64,000 nt of DNA from Rhizomys pruinosus (lineage: Eukaryota > Chordata > Mammalia > Rodentia > Spalacidae), in contig VZQC01010553.1 of assembly GCA_009823505.1 (NCBI GenBank), positions 273,200 to 337,199 on the forward strand, written 5' to 3'. The translations under genes were made by a program, and so were the position numbers. Positions 1 to 10,989 of the stretch are shown here, piece by piece; within the stretch, counting starts at the first letter, position 1; the number at the start of each line of letters is the position of its first letter. The notes below the pieces were generated by a model, which worked only from the letters and a program-made list of their open reading frames with translations, made no database searches and had not been told where the DNA came from.

Positions 1-2
1 CA

Positions 3-220
3 AAGAAACAGGGAAATATTTTTGGTTTTGGCGAGGGTGAGGGGGTGGGGGGTGTTTGACAGAGTCTTTTTGTAACCATAGATAGCCTGGAATTCACTAT
101 GTAGACCAGGTTGGCCTCAATCTCAGAGAGATCTGCCTGTCACCTGCCCTTGACTCTGCCTGTGCCTTGTGAGTGATGGCATTAAAGGTGTGTGATACCA
201 TGCCTGGAAGAAACAGGGAA
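3..220 (-). mobile_element. B1 SINE, minus strand, with target-site duplication
   Basis: A diverged 7SL-derived B1 read on the minus strand; the reversed body covers about 53-207. The 13-bp word aagaaacagggaa flanks it at 3-15 and 208-220, which marks the insertion precisely. The A-tail side (19-60) has degraded to a G/T-rich stretch. Confidence 0.85.
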
Positions 221-224
221 TCTT

Positions 225-462
225 TTTTATTACTATTAAATATTTTATTGAAGTTTTGTGCATTTCATACAACATTTCTCAGTCCAGTTTAGACTCAGTC
301 CCCCTTCCATGCCCCCGCACCCAACCCAAGCTCATGCATACTGCCATATATGTCTTGCATCTTTTTCTTAGTCTTTTTAAAGTTCTTCTATGTAGGGACT
401 TATTATTTGGGGCAGAAGTTTACTGTTTCAGTCAGCTCTTTGACCCAGTCCTTTAGAAAGAG
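225..462 (-). mobile_element. L1 3' end, minus strand, 5'-truncated
   Basis: This is the terminal part of the 3' UTR of the L1 family that recurs at 14.5, 31.7, 36.6, 55.7 and 56.5 kb. Reading left to right it has the reversed A-rich end, a C-rich stretch and the 'ggcagaagtttactgtttcagtc' type block shared by all copies (described, not intact here). Only about 240 bp remains, a severely truncated insertion. Confidence 0.8.
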
Positions 463-827
463 GAAATTTTAATAAGCCTGTAGTAGTAAGACTAAATTAT
501 TAATAATTCTGAGCCCAATAACTTCACTAGTGAATTCTATTAAATGTCTAAAGAACTAACAATTGTCCTCAAATTTCTCTAAATAATTCAACAGGAGATA
601 CTCCCAACTAAGTTTATCGGGCCATCATCATTCAAGTGCTAAAGCCAAAGACATCATAAGCAAAGAAAACTACAGACACAATACTTCTAACTAAACCTGA
701 TATGAAAACCCTATCAACAAAACATTAGGATATAAAACTCAACAGCATACTGAAAAGATGATAAACCAGGACCAATAAGGATTTATTCTTGGATAAGCAA
801 GGGCAGTTCAGTCCAAGACAACTAGCC

Positions 828-925
828 TGGAGTGTGGTGCCCACCATTGATCCCACTACTCAGAAGGTAAAACAGATTTCTATGAGGTCAAGTGTTCCAG
901 GCTAGCTGATGCTACAGAAAAAATA
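828..925 (+). mobile_element. Degenerate B1-like SINE fragment
   Basis: Weak B1 match: 'tggtgcccacc', 'gatcccactactcagaagg', 'gaggtcaagtgttccaggc' and an A-rich end follow B1 order with many differences. Likely an early, highly diverged B1. Confidence 0.5.
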
Positions 926-1220
926 CAAATATCTCAATGATTCTGAAAAATTATTTGACACTTAGGCAAAAGTCACTCATCATAATGAAAGCTATCTGTG
1001 AAAAGCCCACAGCAAACATCAGACTCAGTGACCCGAGACTCAAGCCCTTTCTCTAACATCAAGAACAAGGCAATGATGCCAGTAACTGGTGCTATTTGAT
1101 ACAATGCTGGTCCTTGTAGCCAGAGCAAATTAGGCACAAAAAAGGAAGTAAAAAACACTCAAATTGGAAAGAAGTAAAACTATCTTTCTTATATAAAGCA
1201 AATTCCAAAGACTCCATTTA

Positions 1221-1539
1221 AAAGTTGCTAGAGAGTTGGGTGCGGTGGCGCATGCCTTTAATCCTAGCACTTGGGAGGCAGAGGCAGGTGGATCTTTGTG
1301 AGTTCAAGGCCAGCCTGGTCTACAGAGAGAGTTCCAGGACAGCTGAGGCTACAGGGAGATCCTGTCTTGAAAAGACAAAAAAAAAAAAAAAAAGGTGGTG
1401 CATGCCTTTAATCCCAGCAGTCTGGTGGCAGAGGCAGGAGGATGTCTGTGAGACTGAAGCCAACCTGGTCTACACAGGGAGTTATAGGCCAGATGGGGCT
1501 ACAGGGAGACCTTATCTCAAAAAAAGAAAGTTATTAGAA
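1221..1539 (+). mobile_element. B1 tandem pair inside L1, flanked by target-site duplication
   Basis: Two head-to-tail B1 monomers: 1235-1375 with its A-run to 1392, then 1393-1525 with a degraded 5' end. The pair is bounded by imperfect 13-bp repeats (aaagttgctagag at 1221 and aaagttattagaa at 1527). One outer duplication and no inner copy suggests either insertion as a dimer or insertion of one B1 into the A-tail of the other. Confidence 0.85.
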
Positions 1540-1702
1540 TAATAAATTCAGAAAAATAATAGACTATAAAATCAATACAAACATTAATACAAAATCCCAT
1601 TGCATTACTTACAAGTTAACCATGAAAAGCCTAGAAAGCAATTTAAAAAACTACATTTATAATATAAAAAACAATAAAATATTTAAATAAAAGAACTTAA
1701 GA

Positions 1703-1937
1703 ATTAATCAAAGAGGCAGAAGATTTTTACAATGAAAATTATAAAGCTTTACTAGAAGAAATTAAATAAGATGTAAATAAATAGAAAAATATCCCATTTT
1801 CAGGGGCTGGAGAGATGGCTTAATGGTTAAGAGCAAAAAATTAATCAGAGGCAAAAGATTTTTACAATGAAAATTATAAAGCTTTACTAGAAGAAATTAA
1901 ATAAGATGTAAATAAACAGAAATATATCCCATTTTCA
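1703..1937. repeat. 98-100-bp direct repeat pair around a 37-bp B2 5' stub
   Basis: Copy 1 (1703-1802) and copy 2 (1840-1937) are nearly identical pieces of L1 ORF2 text. Between them (1803-1839) lies only the first 32 bases of a B2 SINE (ggggctggagagatggct...aagagc) followed by five A. The unique L1 sequence resumes after copy 2. Confidence 0.9.
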
Positions 1938-2001
1938 TGAACTGTAAGATGCGATGTCAAGATAGCAACAACACTCAAAAGAGCTCCAGATTCAACACAA
2001 T

Positions 2002-2268
2002 ACAGTAACACCTTTTTTTAAAATTTTATTTATTTTTGTATGTGTATGAATGTACTGTCTGCATGTAGGTCTGTGCACCCATGTCGTGCAATGCTGTGGA
2101 GGTCAGAAGAGGGTCTCAGATTCCCTTGGAACTGGAGTTCTCCTGGAATTGGAGTTACAGACGGTTCTTAGCCGCCATGTGGGTGCTGGGGATTGAACCT
2201 GGGTCCTCTGTAAGAGCAGTCGGTGCTCTTAACCGCTAGGCTATCTCTCCAGCCCCTACAGTAACACG
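2002..2268 (-). mobile_element. B2 SINE, minus strand, young subfamily
   Basis: Full-length reversed B2, body about 2015-2258, ending at the 5' terminus 'ctctccagcccc'. It carries the 17-bp internal duplication typical of the young copies in this window. The target-site duplication tacagtaacac is seen at 2002 and near 2257. It sits inside the old L1. Confidence 0.9.
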
Positions 2269-2496
2269 TTTTACATAGAAAATTCTTCCTGAAATTTACA
2301 TGGAATTTCAATCTGTCAGATCTGTCCTTCCTAAGCCAACCCTAGATGAGGAAATACTAGAAACTGCTAGCAGCTGGGAGAGGGAGAATCCTTTCTTTAA
2401 AGGTGTGAGCCTCTACCTCCCAAGTGGTAAATTACAGGTATGTAAGACCATACACCTTGTGATATATGTTGTTGTGGTTCTTTGGGTGTTTTTGGT

Positions 2497-2570
2497 TTTT
2501 GTTTTTGTTTTGTCTTTTTGTGTGACAGGGTCTCCCTGCAGCCCCAGCTGGCCTGACACTGGGTAGGTTA
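2497..2570 (-). mobile_element. Truncated B1 SINE, minus strand
   Basis: Reversed 3' part of a B1: 'tctttttgtgtgacagggtctccctgcagccccagctggcc' is the normal B1 end in reverse; the rest is missing. Confidence 0.75.
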
Positions 2571-2663
2571 ACCAGACTCTAGTGGATGGACTCACACATC
2601 CACACCAAAGGGCACATGGGGACACACAAATTTGACTCAGTAGTCCCAAACACTACACACTTG

Positions 2664-2730
2664 TGAGTGTGTGTGTGTGAGAGTGTGTGTGTGTGAGTGT
2701 GTGTGTGTGTGTGTGTGTATGTGTGTGGTG
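2664..2730. repeat. (GT)n microsatellite
   Basis: Interrupted GT run with GA variants, about 65 bp, followed by further G/T-rich sequence to 2755. Confidence 0.95.
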
Positions 2731-2784
2731 GGGATGTGAGTGTGTATGTGCCTGTATACAAAAGTTGTCAGAAGAATCCTCCTT

Positions 2785-3300
2785 CTTGAATTGAACTTCC
2801 TGCAAGGCAGACCAACTGATTAACAACTTAACTGATTAACACGTCAATGACTGTGGAGGGTTACCAATCAGACATGGTGGTACACGCCTTTAATCCCAGC
2901 ACCCGGGAGGCAGAGGCAGGCAGATCTCTGTGAGTTCAAGGCCAGCCTGGTCTACATAGTGAATTTCAGGCCAGCTGGGACTAGAGGGAGACCCTGCCTC
3001 CAAAGACCCCCCCCAAAAAAAAACTAAGAATGTCGCTGGATAGCATATGAGACCTATAGTAGACACCCCCAGGCCCCACTTTGCTGTGACCTCCCTACTG
3101 ACTGTATCTATCCACCAACATATTTGCAAAGTGTTGTGATTGACTTTTCTTCATTCGTTACTATAAAAACTTCATGAAACATGGAATTTGGGGTAACTTG
3201 AATCTGTGTTCCTGAGCCATGGTCACTCATATTTGGCTCCAGAATAAACTATCTTTCATCCCCCTTGAGGTGAGAGTTATGCTTTTGTGTCGACAATAAA
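2785..3300 (+). mobile_element. LTR copy (family A), with a B1 inserted
   Basis: Shares text in order with 3895-4440: 'actgattaac...tcaatga', 'gctgtgacctccctactgac', 'cttgaatctgtgttcc', and the polyadenylation block 'ccagaataaact' followed by 'ttgaggtgagag'. The AATAAA signal near the 3' side and lack of internal sequence fit a solo LTR. A B1 (2868-3022) splits it. Exact family unnamed. Confidence 0.6.
2868..3022 (+). mobile_element. B1 SINE, + strand
   Basis: Complete B1 body (gacatggtggtacacgcc ... gagaccctgcctcc) with an A-rich tail containing a C run, inserted inside LTR family A. Confidence 0.9.
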
Positions 3301-3471
3301 GAGAGAGAGTAAGAGAGACAAAGGGGGAGAACATGAAATGAGCTGGGGCTACTAAGGGAGAGTGCAGAAGGAAAGGACACTAGATATGATGAAAACACAT
3401 GAATTCACAAAACCTCAACAAAAAATCATCCTTCCTGACTTCAAAAATTTATTACAAAGTTACAGTAATTA

Positions 3472-3741
3472 AAACATTGTGATTCTGGGGCTGGAGAGAT
3501 GGCCTAGCGGTTAAGAGTGCCTGACTGCTCTTGCAGAGGACCAGGGTTCGATCCCCAGCACCCACATGGCGGCTGAGAACCGTCTGAAACTCCAATTCCA
3601 GGAGAACTCCAGTTCCAGGGGAATCCGACGCCCTCTTCTGACCTCCACGGCATTGCACGACACGGGTGCACAAACCTACATGCAGACAGTACATTCATAC
3701 ACATAAAAAATAAATTAAAAAAAAACAACATTGTGATTCTG
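3472..3741 (+). mobile_element. B2 SINE, + strand, young subfamily
   Basis: Full-length B2 (3487-3725) with pol III box B (ggttcgatccc) and the 17-bp internal duplication. The 16-bp duplication aacattgtgattctgg at 3472 and 3726 is exact, as expected for a recent insertion. It interrupts L1 ORF2 sequence that continues on both sides. Confidence 0.93.
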
Positions 3742-3894
3742 GCATAAAACAGAAATCTAAAACAATGGAATAAAATAGACCCCCTCCAAATAAACCTTTT
3801 CATGTATGGTCAAATGGTATGTTTATAAGAGTTCCACTATTATTCAATGAAGAAAAGGTAGGTTTTTTTTTAATAGACAGTGCTTGAAAATCAG

Positions 3895-4440
3895 GCTATT
3901 TGTAAAAGACTGCAGTAGGAACTTTATTGTTAACTCAACTGTAACTGACTGATTAGAACTTCAATGATCATGGAGAGGGTAGAATGCTGCAGGTTCAGAG
4001 CCAAACTGCCATGGCTACCTTACTTCCTTACATCCTTACATAGCCACTTACTGCCCACCTCCATGTCCTCACACCTTTGTGACTACTAAGTCAATCCTTT
4101 GGGAATACGTGAACAGATCCCTTAGCTTCTATCAGCACAAAAGCTGAGTGTCATCAGACAGCATCTGACTGGAACAGAGCCTCTCCCATTTTGCTGTAAC
4201 CTGCCTCTCTGATGTGCCCTCCAATGTGTTTGAACAGTGTTTTGACTTATGACTTTCTTTGTTCTGTTACTAGGAAAATGTCATAAAATTTCTACTTTGC
4301 TGGAATACAGTACTTGGAGTAATCTAAATCTGTGTTCCCAAGATAGGATCATTCTATCTGTCTTCAGAATAAACTCATCTCTTACTCCTTTGAGGTGAGA
4401 GCTATTTTTTCTGCATTGGCATTAACTAACATCAAATTAA
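3895..4440 (+). mobile_element. LTR copy (family A), uninterrupted
   Basis: Second copy of the LTR at 2785-3300: shared 'actgattagaacttcaatgatc', 'tgctgtaacctgcctctctga', 'agaataaactcatctcttac' and 'ttgaggtgagagct'. It carries AATAAA near its end and no internal region, so it reads as a solo LTR in old L1 sequence. Confidence 0.6.
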
Positions 4441-5544
4441 AAATATAATTCAAAATAAGCAAAGACATAACTAAAGGAGAAATCTAAAATTTGATTAGAA
4501 ATAAACATATGCCAAAATTTTCATGATCCTGGGTGTGCCAATGGCAGAGGGGGCAGAGACAAGTGAGGGACCAGACAAACGACTTCTGCTCATCAAGAGA
4601 TATTGACAATTTTCCTATAGGTCTAAAAGCAAACATTCCCCATATAATAAAAAGACAATGCTTAGCATGAAAACTTATTTACAAATCATATATGTGATAA
4701 GACACTAATATATAGAATATGCAAAATTCCTTAAACTCAAAAATAACACAGACAACCTGACAAAAACCTTGATGAAGGCACTACATGACCAATCAGCACA
4801 GGAGAATATTTTCATGGTCACTTTAATCATTAGGGAAATGCAAATAAAAACTAGCAGAAAGATAATACCTCTTAGCTATGAGGTGGTTCCTACGTGTACG
4901 TGTGTGTGCACACACACACCTGTCCACACACACACCAGAAAATAACAAGTACTGACAGGATATAAATATATCAGAAGCTTTAGGCATAGTCAATCATAGT
5001 CAATGATTATAAAACTATGAATCAGTACCACTGTGATGGGAAAACACAATAGTTCCCAGACACATACACATTAAAAATAGAATTACAATATAATCCCACA
5101 TTATCACCCTAAATATTTAACCAAATGAATTAAAATCAGGGTCTTAAGGAGATTTTTCTATACCTGTGTTCATAGTAGTACTGGCCTCAACAATTAAAGC
5201 ATTGGATCAATCCAAATACTCACATATGGAATAATGAATAAAAAAAATATAGTGTCTATATGTAATGGGATATTTAAAAGGAAAGAAAGTCTGATACATG
5301 CTATGAGGTATATGAACATGGAAATAAGTTGGGCACACAAAAAAGGAAATACTGAAAATGCCTCTCCCATAAAGTACAAAGAGTAGTTAAACTCATACAG
5401 ACAGTAACCAGGTAGTTGCTGGGGAGGGGCTATTGATTTGCTCAACAGGTTTTTTGCAAGATGACAATCATTCTGGAGATGTATGGTGGTGACGATTGTA
5501 CAACCATGTGCCCTTAAATACTACTGAACTGTGCATTTAAAAAA

Positions 5545-5785
5545 ATGATTAAGATGGGCTGGAGAGATGGCCCGGCAGTTAAGAGCATTAATTGCTCTTG
5601 CAGAGGAGCTGGATTTAATTCCCAGCACCCACATGGCTGCCAACAGTCATCCATAACTCCAGTTCCAGGGGATCTGACACATTCTTCTGACTTCCACTGG
5701 CATTGCATGGCACAGGCACACTCACATACATGTAGGCACTCATACAGATAAAAATAAAATAAATAAAATATAAAAAATTGATTAA
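5545..5785 (+). mobile_element. B2 SINE, older subfamily
   Basis: B2 without the 17-bp duplication, starting at gggctggagagatggcc and ending in an AAATAAA-rich tail. 'aatgattaagat' before and 'attgattaagac' after form the likely target duplication. Confidence 0.85.
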
Positions 5786-5789
5786 GACA

Positions 5790-6003
5790 TGGGGCTAGAG
5801 CAATATCTCAGCAGTTAGAGCACTTCCTGCTCTTCCAGAGGACTAGAGTTCAGTTCCTAGCACCTAGTCAGGCAGCTCACAACCGTCTGAACTCCAGCTC
5901 CACGAGACTTCAATGCCCTTTTCTGATCCCCATGGCCACACACACATATGTGACACACACACACGTGTACAATTACACACATAAATAAAAGTTTTTAAAA
6001 ATG
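5790..6003 (+). mobile_element. Diverged B2 SINE directly after another B2
   Basis: Old B2 (ggggctagagcaatatctcagcagttagagc) in the same orientation as its neighbour, with an internal CA-rich stretch and an A-rich end. Confidence 0.8.
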
Positions 6004-6754
6004 ATTCTGCTAGCAAATACATAATTATGTCATGGTAGTCTGCCACAATATTTTTTAATAGAGTGACTAGGATTAATGTCTTTCCAAAAGCCTTGGAAGT
6101 GAAGGAAAAGAAGAGTCAATCCGAATCCTAGAAATGATCAGGCATAATTCAAGCTCCTGAAGGTGGCTGCCAAAGGCTGAAAATACAGTTATTAAAGTTA
6201 TATTCATTAGCGCCTTCATAGAAAGAGACAAGTGTGGAATCTGTTCACAGAGTGTCTTGCTGCTACCTCTCCCTGCTTCTGGTCTGAGGGCAGCTGTCAG
6301 AAAACATCTTCTTCCCCTTGATCCACCTGGTTCCCTCCCATCAACTGGTAAACAGCACTACTTGCACCAGTAAGGCCCTGGCTCAACATCCCTTTGTCGC
6401 CTTCCCCAGAGCCCAAACTTCTGCTCCCTTTGGCTCTGAAACCAAACAGTAACATCAAGGCACCACAATGGAAAACCATTTGTTGAAATATTAATTCGAT
6501 TTGTTCTGCTTTCTCTTTTTCTGTGTGCTTGCCCACAGTGTCCTGGGAGAACTTGGCAAGTAGAATCACCAGCCAGACTCTTGCCTTCCTGGCTTTGGCT
6601 TCCAAGTACTTATATCCAAAGAAGAAAAGAAGATTTCAAGCAGCAGCAGGAGCTAGAGTGAGAAGAGGTTGAGAGATTCTTCCTAAGTACATTTCTTAGG
6701 CCTTCTAAGGCAGACTGCCTCTCTCCCACACTAGCAGAGTCTCAGAAGAAAGTT
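6004..6754. other. Unassigned stretch
   Basis: No recognised repeat. A 102-residue open frame on the minus strand (6297-6605) has no recognisable domain, no splice context I can defend and no promoter signal; I treat it as chance. Confidence 0.5.
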
Positions 6755-6980
6755 AACGGCTATATTATTTGTATTTTATATGTATGAGTTTATTGACTGG
6801 ATGTGTGTAAGTGCACCTGTGCCGTGAAATGCCGGTGGAGGTCAGAAGAGGGTGTCAGATTCCCCTGGAACTGGAGATACTGGTGGTTGTTAGCTGCCAT
6901 GTACGTGCTGGGAATTGAACCCAAGACCTCCGCAAGGGCAGCCACAGTGTTCTTAACCACTGAGCCATCTGTCCAGCCCC
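6755..6980 (-). mobile_element. B2 SINE, minus strand, older subfamily
   Basis: Reversed B2 (tatgtatgagtttattgact ... ctgtccagcccc), single form without the 17-bp duplication. Confidence 0.85.
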
Positions 6981-6989
6981 AACAGTAAA

Positions 6990-7200
6990 ATATTTTTTAA
7001 AAGAAAGTATGCTGAGCAAGCCAGGAGAAGCAAGCTAATAAGCAGCATTCCTCCATGGTTTCTGCTTCAGTTTCTGCCTTCAGGTTCCTGCCTTGAGTTC
7101 CTTCCCAGATCTCCCTCAGTGACAGACTGTGATCAGGACACGGAAGCCAAATAATTCCTTTGGCCAGTGTTTCATCACAGCAACATAAAGCAAACTAGAC
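6990..7200 (+). mobile_element. 3' part of a MaLR-type LTR
   Basis: Similar in order to the LTR at 49060-49460: 'cattcctccatgg', 'tctgcttcag', 'tctgccttcaggttcctgcc', 'aagccaaataa' and 'catcacagcaaca', the usual MaLR LTR ending. Confidence 0.65.
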
Positions 7201-7824
7201 CTAACCCCAACTAAGTTCTTAATGCCTCACAGGCAAGAGAAGGCACAGTTCCCTTCTGCCTCACAGGCATCTCCTGAGGACTGAATGGCAGGGGTCAGAG
7301 AATGTAGACCAGGCAGATCTGTCCTGCAGAGTTGTTTTATTTGACCCTTACCATGTAATGATCTGAATTTATCATCAACAAGTATAAACATGTAGATGCC
7401 TGGTAAGATGGAAATAGGGTGACCTGGCACAGACAGCCTGATAGGTGCAGGCAACAGCAATCAGAGGGCACTGCATGCCTGAGGTAAAGCACTACCAGGA
7501 GCATGGTACACTCCCAGCAGCACCAGCAGTAACTCTCCTTAAAGTGTCACTTCCTCCACAGCCTATTCCCAATACTGTCACCACAACTGAAGGGACAAGG
7601 CAGCTGTCATCCATCCACTCTCATCTTTCAACCCAGCCTGGGTCCTATGGAACCCCAAAGAGAGAAGACTACACCCTTACCACATCATGACCAGTACTCA
7701 CTGATGGCACCGCTGCTGTCATTATCAAGCCTCTTCTATTCATACAGTATGCTGGGTGTCATGATTAATCTTCACTGTCCCCATGACTGGATCTGGAATT
7801 GAGAAGGCATACCTCTAGGCACAT
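7201..7824. other. Unassigned stretch
   Basis: No repeat recognised. Small open frames on both strands (about 80 residues) look like chance frames: no known motif and no neighbouring exon signals that agree. Confidence 0.45.
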
Positions 7825-7985
7825 CTTTAAGAGCTTTTCCACCAGCACTGGATGAGGGTTTCCCTTCCCCCACATCCAAGCCAGCTTTTGGCTCATTTAT
7901 TTTCTTAATCCTAGCCATTCTGACTAGGATTAGATAAAAACCACTATCAAAGTGGCTTTGATTTGCATTTCTCTAATTACTAGGA
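7825..7985 (-). mobile_element. Old L1 fragment, minus strand
   Basis: Reads as reversed L1 3' region: 'ttttccaccagcactggatgagggtttcc', 'tagccattctgactagg', 'gctttgatttgcatttctct'. About 160 bp, diverged. Confidence 0.7.
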
Positions 7986-8086
7986 GGGGCAGAGTAGGAG
8001 ACAAATGTTAAGCAGGAAATAGGGAAAGGGGGTACGTCAACTGGGGAGGGAGTAGGGAGGGTTACATGGGGGAGCTTAGGTGGTAT

Positions 8087-8374
8087 GAAAAACCCAAGGG
8101 AGCTAGGGGCTGGAGAGATGGCCTAGTGGTTAAGAGTGCCGACTGCTCTTACAGAAGACCCGGGTTCGATCCCCAGCACCCACATGGCAGCCAAGAACCG
8201 TCTGAAACTCCAATTCCAGGAGAACTCCAGTTCCAGGGGAATCCGAGACCCTCTTCTGACCTCCGCAGCATTGCACAACACGGGTGCACAGACTTGCATG
8301 CAGACAGTACATTCATACACATACAGAAATAAATAAAATTAAAAAAAAAAAAAAAAGAAAAACCCAAGAGAGCT
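8087..8374 (+). mobile_element. B2 SINE, young subfamily, with target duplication
   Basis: B2 body 8107-8356 with the 17-bp duplication. The 18-bp repeat gaaaaacccaagRgagct at 8087-8104 and 8357-8374 is its target duplication. The same core word occurs again at 10328 and belongs to the larger retrocopy next to it. Confidence 0.92.
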
Positions 8375-10327
8375 CTCTGCTTCCTGTGCTCATTGCGAGA
8401 TGTGACCCTCGGCTTGCTGCTCCAGCCCCGGCCACCATGCTTCCTGCCACAAAGGACTCTGATTCCCTGGAACCATCAATCGTAAGCTCAAATAAACTCT
8501 TCCTTTTATAAGTTCCCTTGCTCAGGGTGGTTTTATCACAGCAACAGAAAAGTGACTAATACAGTTATTTGGTACCAGAGAGTGGGCTGTTGTCTATGAA
8601 GAACCTGACCATGTGGATGTTTGGAGAAATATGGAAGACTTTGGAACTTTGGGCTAGAAAAGCTGTTGACTACTGTAAGCAGTGCTTAAGGAGCCATTCT
8701 AGTAGAAGCCTGGAAGAAAGCATTGCTGCAAAAAATGTAGTTCCAGAGGAAAATAAAGACTTAGGCAGTAAATGGGATATTTTGATGAAGAGTCTGGCAG
8801 CAGTTTGCCCACAGCCCAAATACTTGCCTGATGTTAAGTTGAAAAGCAATGGACTAATGTCTTTGGCAGAGAATATTTCCAGACAGCCTAATGTAGAAAT
8901 GGTGGTGTAGCTATTGATGGTGAATATTGTGCAGATCTACAGTGAAGAAGAGCAGATGGGGCAGAAAGAAATGCAGAATGTACAGTTTGGATCTGATAAT
9001 TGCACTAGGAAGATTAAAGGTGCACAAGGCATGTAAAGGAGAGGTTCCTTTTGATAAGGAGACTAAAGTGATTAAGGAGAGGCCTAGCTATTTACAAGTA
9101 AACAATGGGAAAGGTGAGATTAAAGTGATTAAGGAAGGGCCTCGAGATTTACAAGTAAACAAGAGAATCAGTACCTTCAGGGCAAGACCACACCCAGTTA
9201 AGCCTCCAATTTTTGAAAGGAAAATACTGAAAGGGTTTTCTACTCCAACAAGTCCAGGGCAGAGAAAATTTGCAAATGTGGTTAAAGTAGGAGACAGTCC
9301 ATCCTGAACTTGTGGCCAAACTCGGCAATTTCATTCACATGGTGCTGGCTTTAGAGGCATGAAGTTTGCAAGAGTGAAGGGGTCTTCAGTTCTTCCTCCA
9401 CAGTTTCAGAGAGCTGCCAAGGTCAGGCAGAGTGCAACAGGGGTGTCCCCGAATAAAGAAGGCCCTGATAGGCCATTGAATGAAGCTGTGAATGTGAAGC
9501 CTGGTTGGCAGCAGACACCCCAAGAAGACATTCGAGATGCCAGACCTGTGAGATATTTGCCAAGGAGAGCTGCACACAGGGAGTGGTACCAGCCTAAGAA
9601 AGAGATGTATGTTGCAAGCAAAGCTGGAAGAGCTGAGACATCTAAGCCCTTTGGAAGTCAAGTCCCAGAAGTTGTGCATGGAGCTGCTGGACTTGGTGTT
9701 TGCCCTGCTGGTTTTCGGTCTTGTTTTGGTCCAGTATTTCCTCATTATGCCTCTATTCCTCCATTTCAGAATGGGAATGTGTATTCAGTTCCAACGTATG
9801 TTGGGAGTATGTAATTTGCCTTTTGATTTTACAGGAGCTTACAGTTAAGAGATTGGCCTGTGTCTTGGAAGAGAATTTGGATGATAGACTTTTGAATAGA
9901 ATTGAGACTGGTAAAGACTATGGGGACTTTTAAGGTTAGACTAAATACATTTTGCATTTTATATGGCCTATGGGGGCCAGGGAGTGGAATGTGGTGGCTT
10001 GAATGAGAGTGTCCCCCCATAGGCTTTAAGTATTCAGACATTTTGTCTCCAATTGGTGGCACTGTTCTTGGAGGTCTTAGAAGGTGTGGCCGTGCTGGAG
10101 GAAGTACATTACCGGGGGCAGGCTTAGTGAGTTTAACAAGCCTTGCGGTCTCCAGTCTCTCTCTCTCTCTCTGCTTCCTGTGCTCATTGTGAGATGTGAC
10201 CCTCGGCTTGCTGCTCCAGTCCTGGCCAACATGCTTCCCGCCACAATGGACTCTGATTCCCTGGAACCGTCAATTGTAAGCTCAAATAAACTCTTCCTTT
10301 TATAAAAATTAAAAAAAAAAAAGTAAA
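8375..10327 (+). mobile_element. MaLR (ORR1-like) element retroposed as RNA: R-U5-internal-U3-R-polyA
   Basis: The left LTR part begins in the transcribed region (about 8375), passes AATAAA (8491) and includes the LTR end with 'tatcacagcaacagaaaag' up to about 8564. A MaLR-type internal start 'ggtaccagagagtggg' follows. The right LTR begins at 9990 with its upstream part (tgtggtggcttgaatgagag), but stops just after the same AATAAA (10285) in an A-rich tail (10305-10327) without the LTR end. Left lacks U3 and right lacks U5, which is the layout of genomic RNA. The target word gaaaaacccaaggg lies outside both ends (8087 and 10328). MaLRs are non-autonomous relatives of ERV-L; open frames inside (for example 8569-8910, 9359-9814) match no Gag or Pol that I recognise and are probably non-coding. 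Confidence 0.8.
9990..10305 (+). mobile_element. 3' LTR of the MaLR copy, ending at its polyA site
   Basis: Starts with TG at 9990; contains a TCTC run (10156-10173), a region nearly identical to the left LTR part (10174-10305) and AATAAA at 10285. It ends about 15 bases after the signal in A-rich sequence, where the left copy continues with U5 sequence. Confidence 0.8.
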
Positions 10328-10342
10328 GAAAAACCCAAGGGA

Positions 10343-10989
10343 AATGGATAGGCCCAAAGTCCTACCGAACAATACACATACACTAAATATATGAATACAC
10401 ATATATAGTTGAAGGCTATATAGTAAAAAACACTATGCCAGGCAGGAGAAACCTTCCTTGGACTTGTTAGTCAGGGTAGACCAAAAGACTCCCAAAATAA
10501 CACAGGCTATTTCCATAGGCCTTGATTGCCACCCAGAACTTGAAGGTCAGACCTTACTGCTGAAGATAGGGTACACCTTATACATAGGACTTAAAGCAAT
10601 CGAGGTGGAACTGACCAGGAGGCTTCCTCTATGAAGACTAGCTCTCCTGGTATCAGAGGATACTATACAAGCTGCCAAGGGAGAAAACCAATCAATGGTC
10701 CAATCCAGCTGTGAAGCCTACTAAACAATGACTGGCCCAATATACTACCGTTATTGGTGCAGTAGTGGCACTTTTTTGTTGGGGGCAGTCAGCAGCTGTC
10801 TAGTTTGGAATTAAGGCCTGCTCAGTGAGAGGGAACTCGTGTGGGTACTGTAAACAGCCAGATACAAATGGGCTGAGAGGGCATAGATCCTAGAGAAAAA
10901 CCTTCCTTTGCCACATTCCTAGACAAATGTAATTTCTTACTTTATTCTAAATATGCATCCTCATATTTACAGACAAGTGTACCTTTCAC
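10343..10989. other. Probable repeat, family not recognised
   Basis: Non-coding; the style (short phrases such as 'aaggcctgctcagtgagaggg') suggests a dispersed rodent repeat that I cannot name. It runs directly into the repeat copy starting at 10990. Confidence 0.35.

Larger units (their letters stand above)
540..5553 (+). mobile_element. Old L1 (L1M-like) on + strand, broken by nested insertions
   Basis: L1 ORF2-like text can be followed in pieces: reverse transcriptase region near 640-830, a segment around 1703-2000, a C-terminal segment near 3390-3830, and the 3' end to about 5553. The terminal 5440-5553 stretch (Gly-rich 'ggagatgtatggtggtgacg', then 'actgaactgtgcatttaaaa') is the classic end of mammalian L1M elements. 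Two B1s, two B2s, two LTRs and a short duplication interrupt it. All reading frames are shattered. Assignment of 540-5553 to a single element rests on the order of the pieces and is an inference. Confidence 0.65.

Noticed and set aside
6297..6605. 102-residue minus-strand frame
   Set aside because: No recognisable domain, no matching splice or promoter context, and length within chance expectation.
8569..9933. Series of open frames (113, 126 and 151 residues) on the + strand
   Set aside because: They lie in the internal part of a MaLR copy between its LTR pieces. MaLR internal regions are non-coding or decayed, and no Gag or Pol motif is visible.
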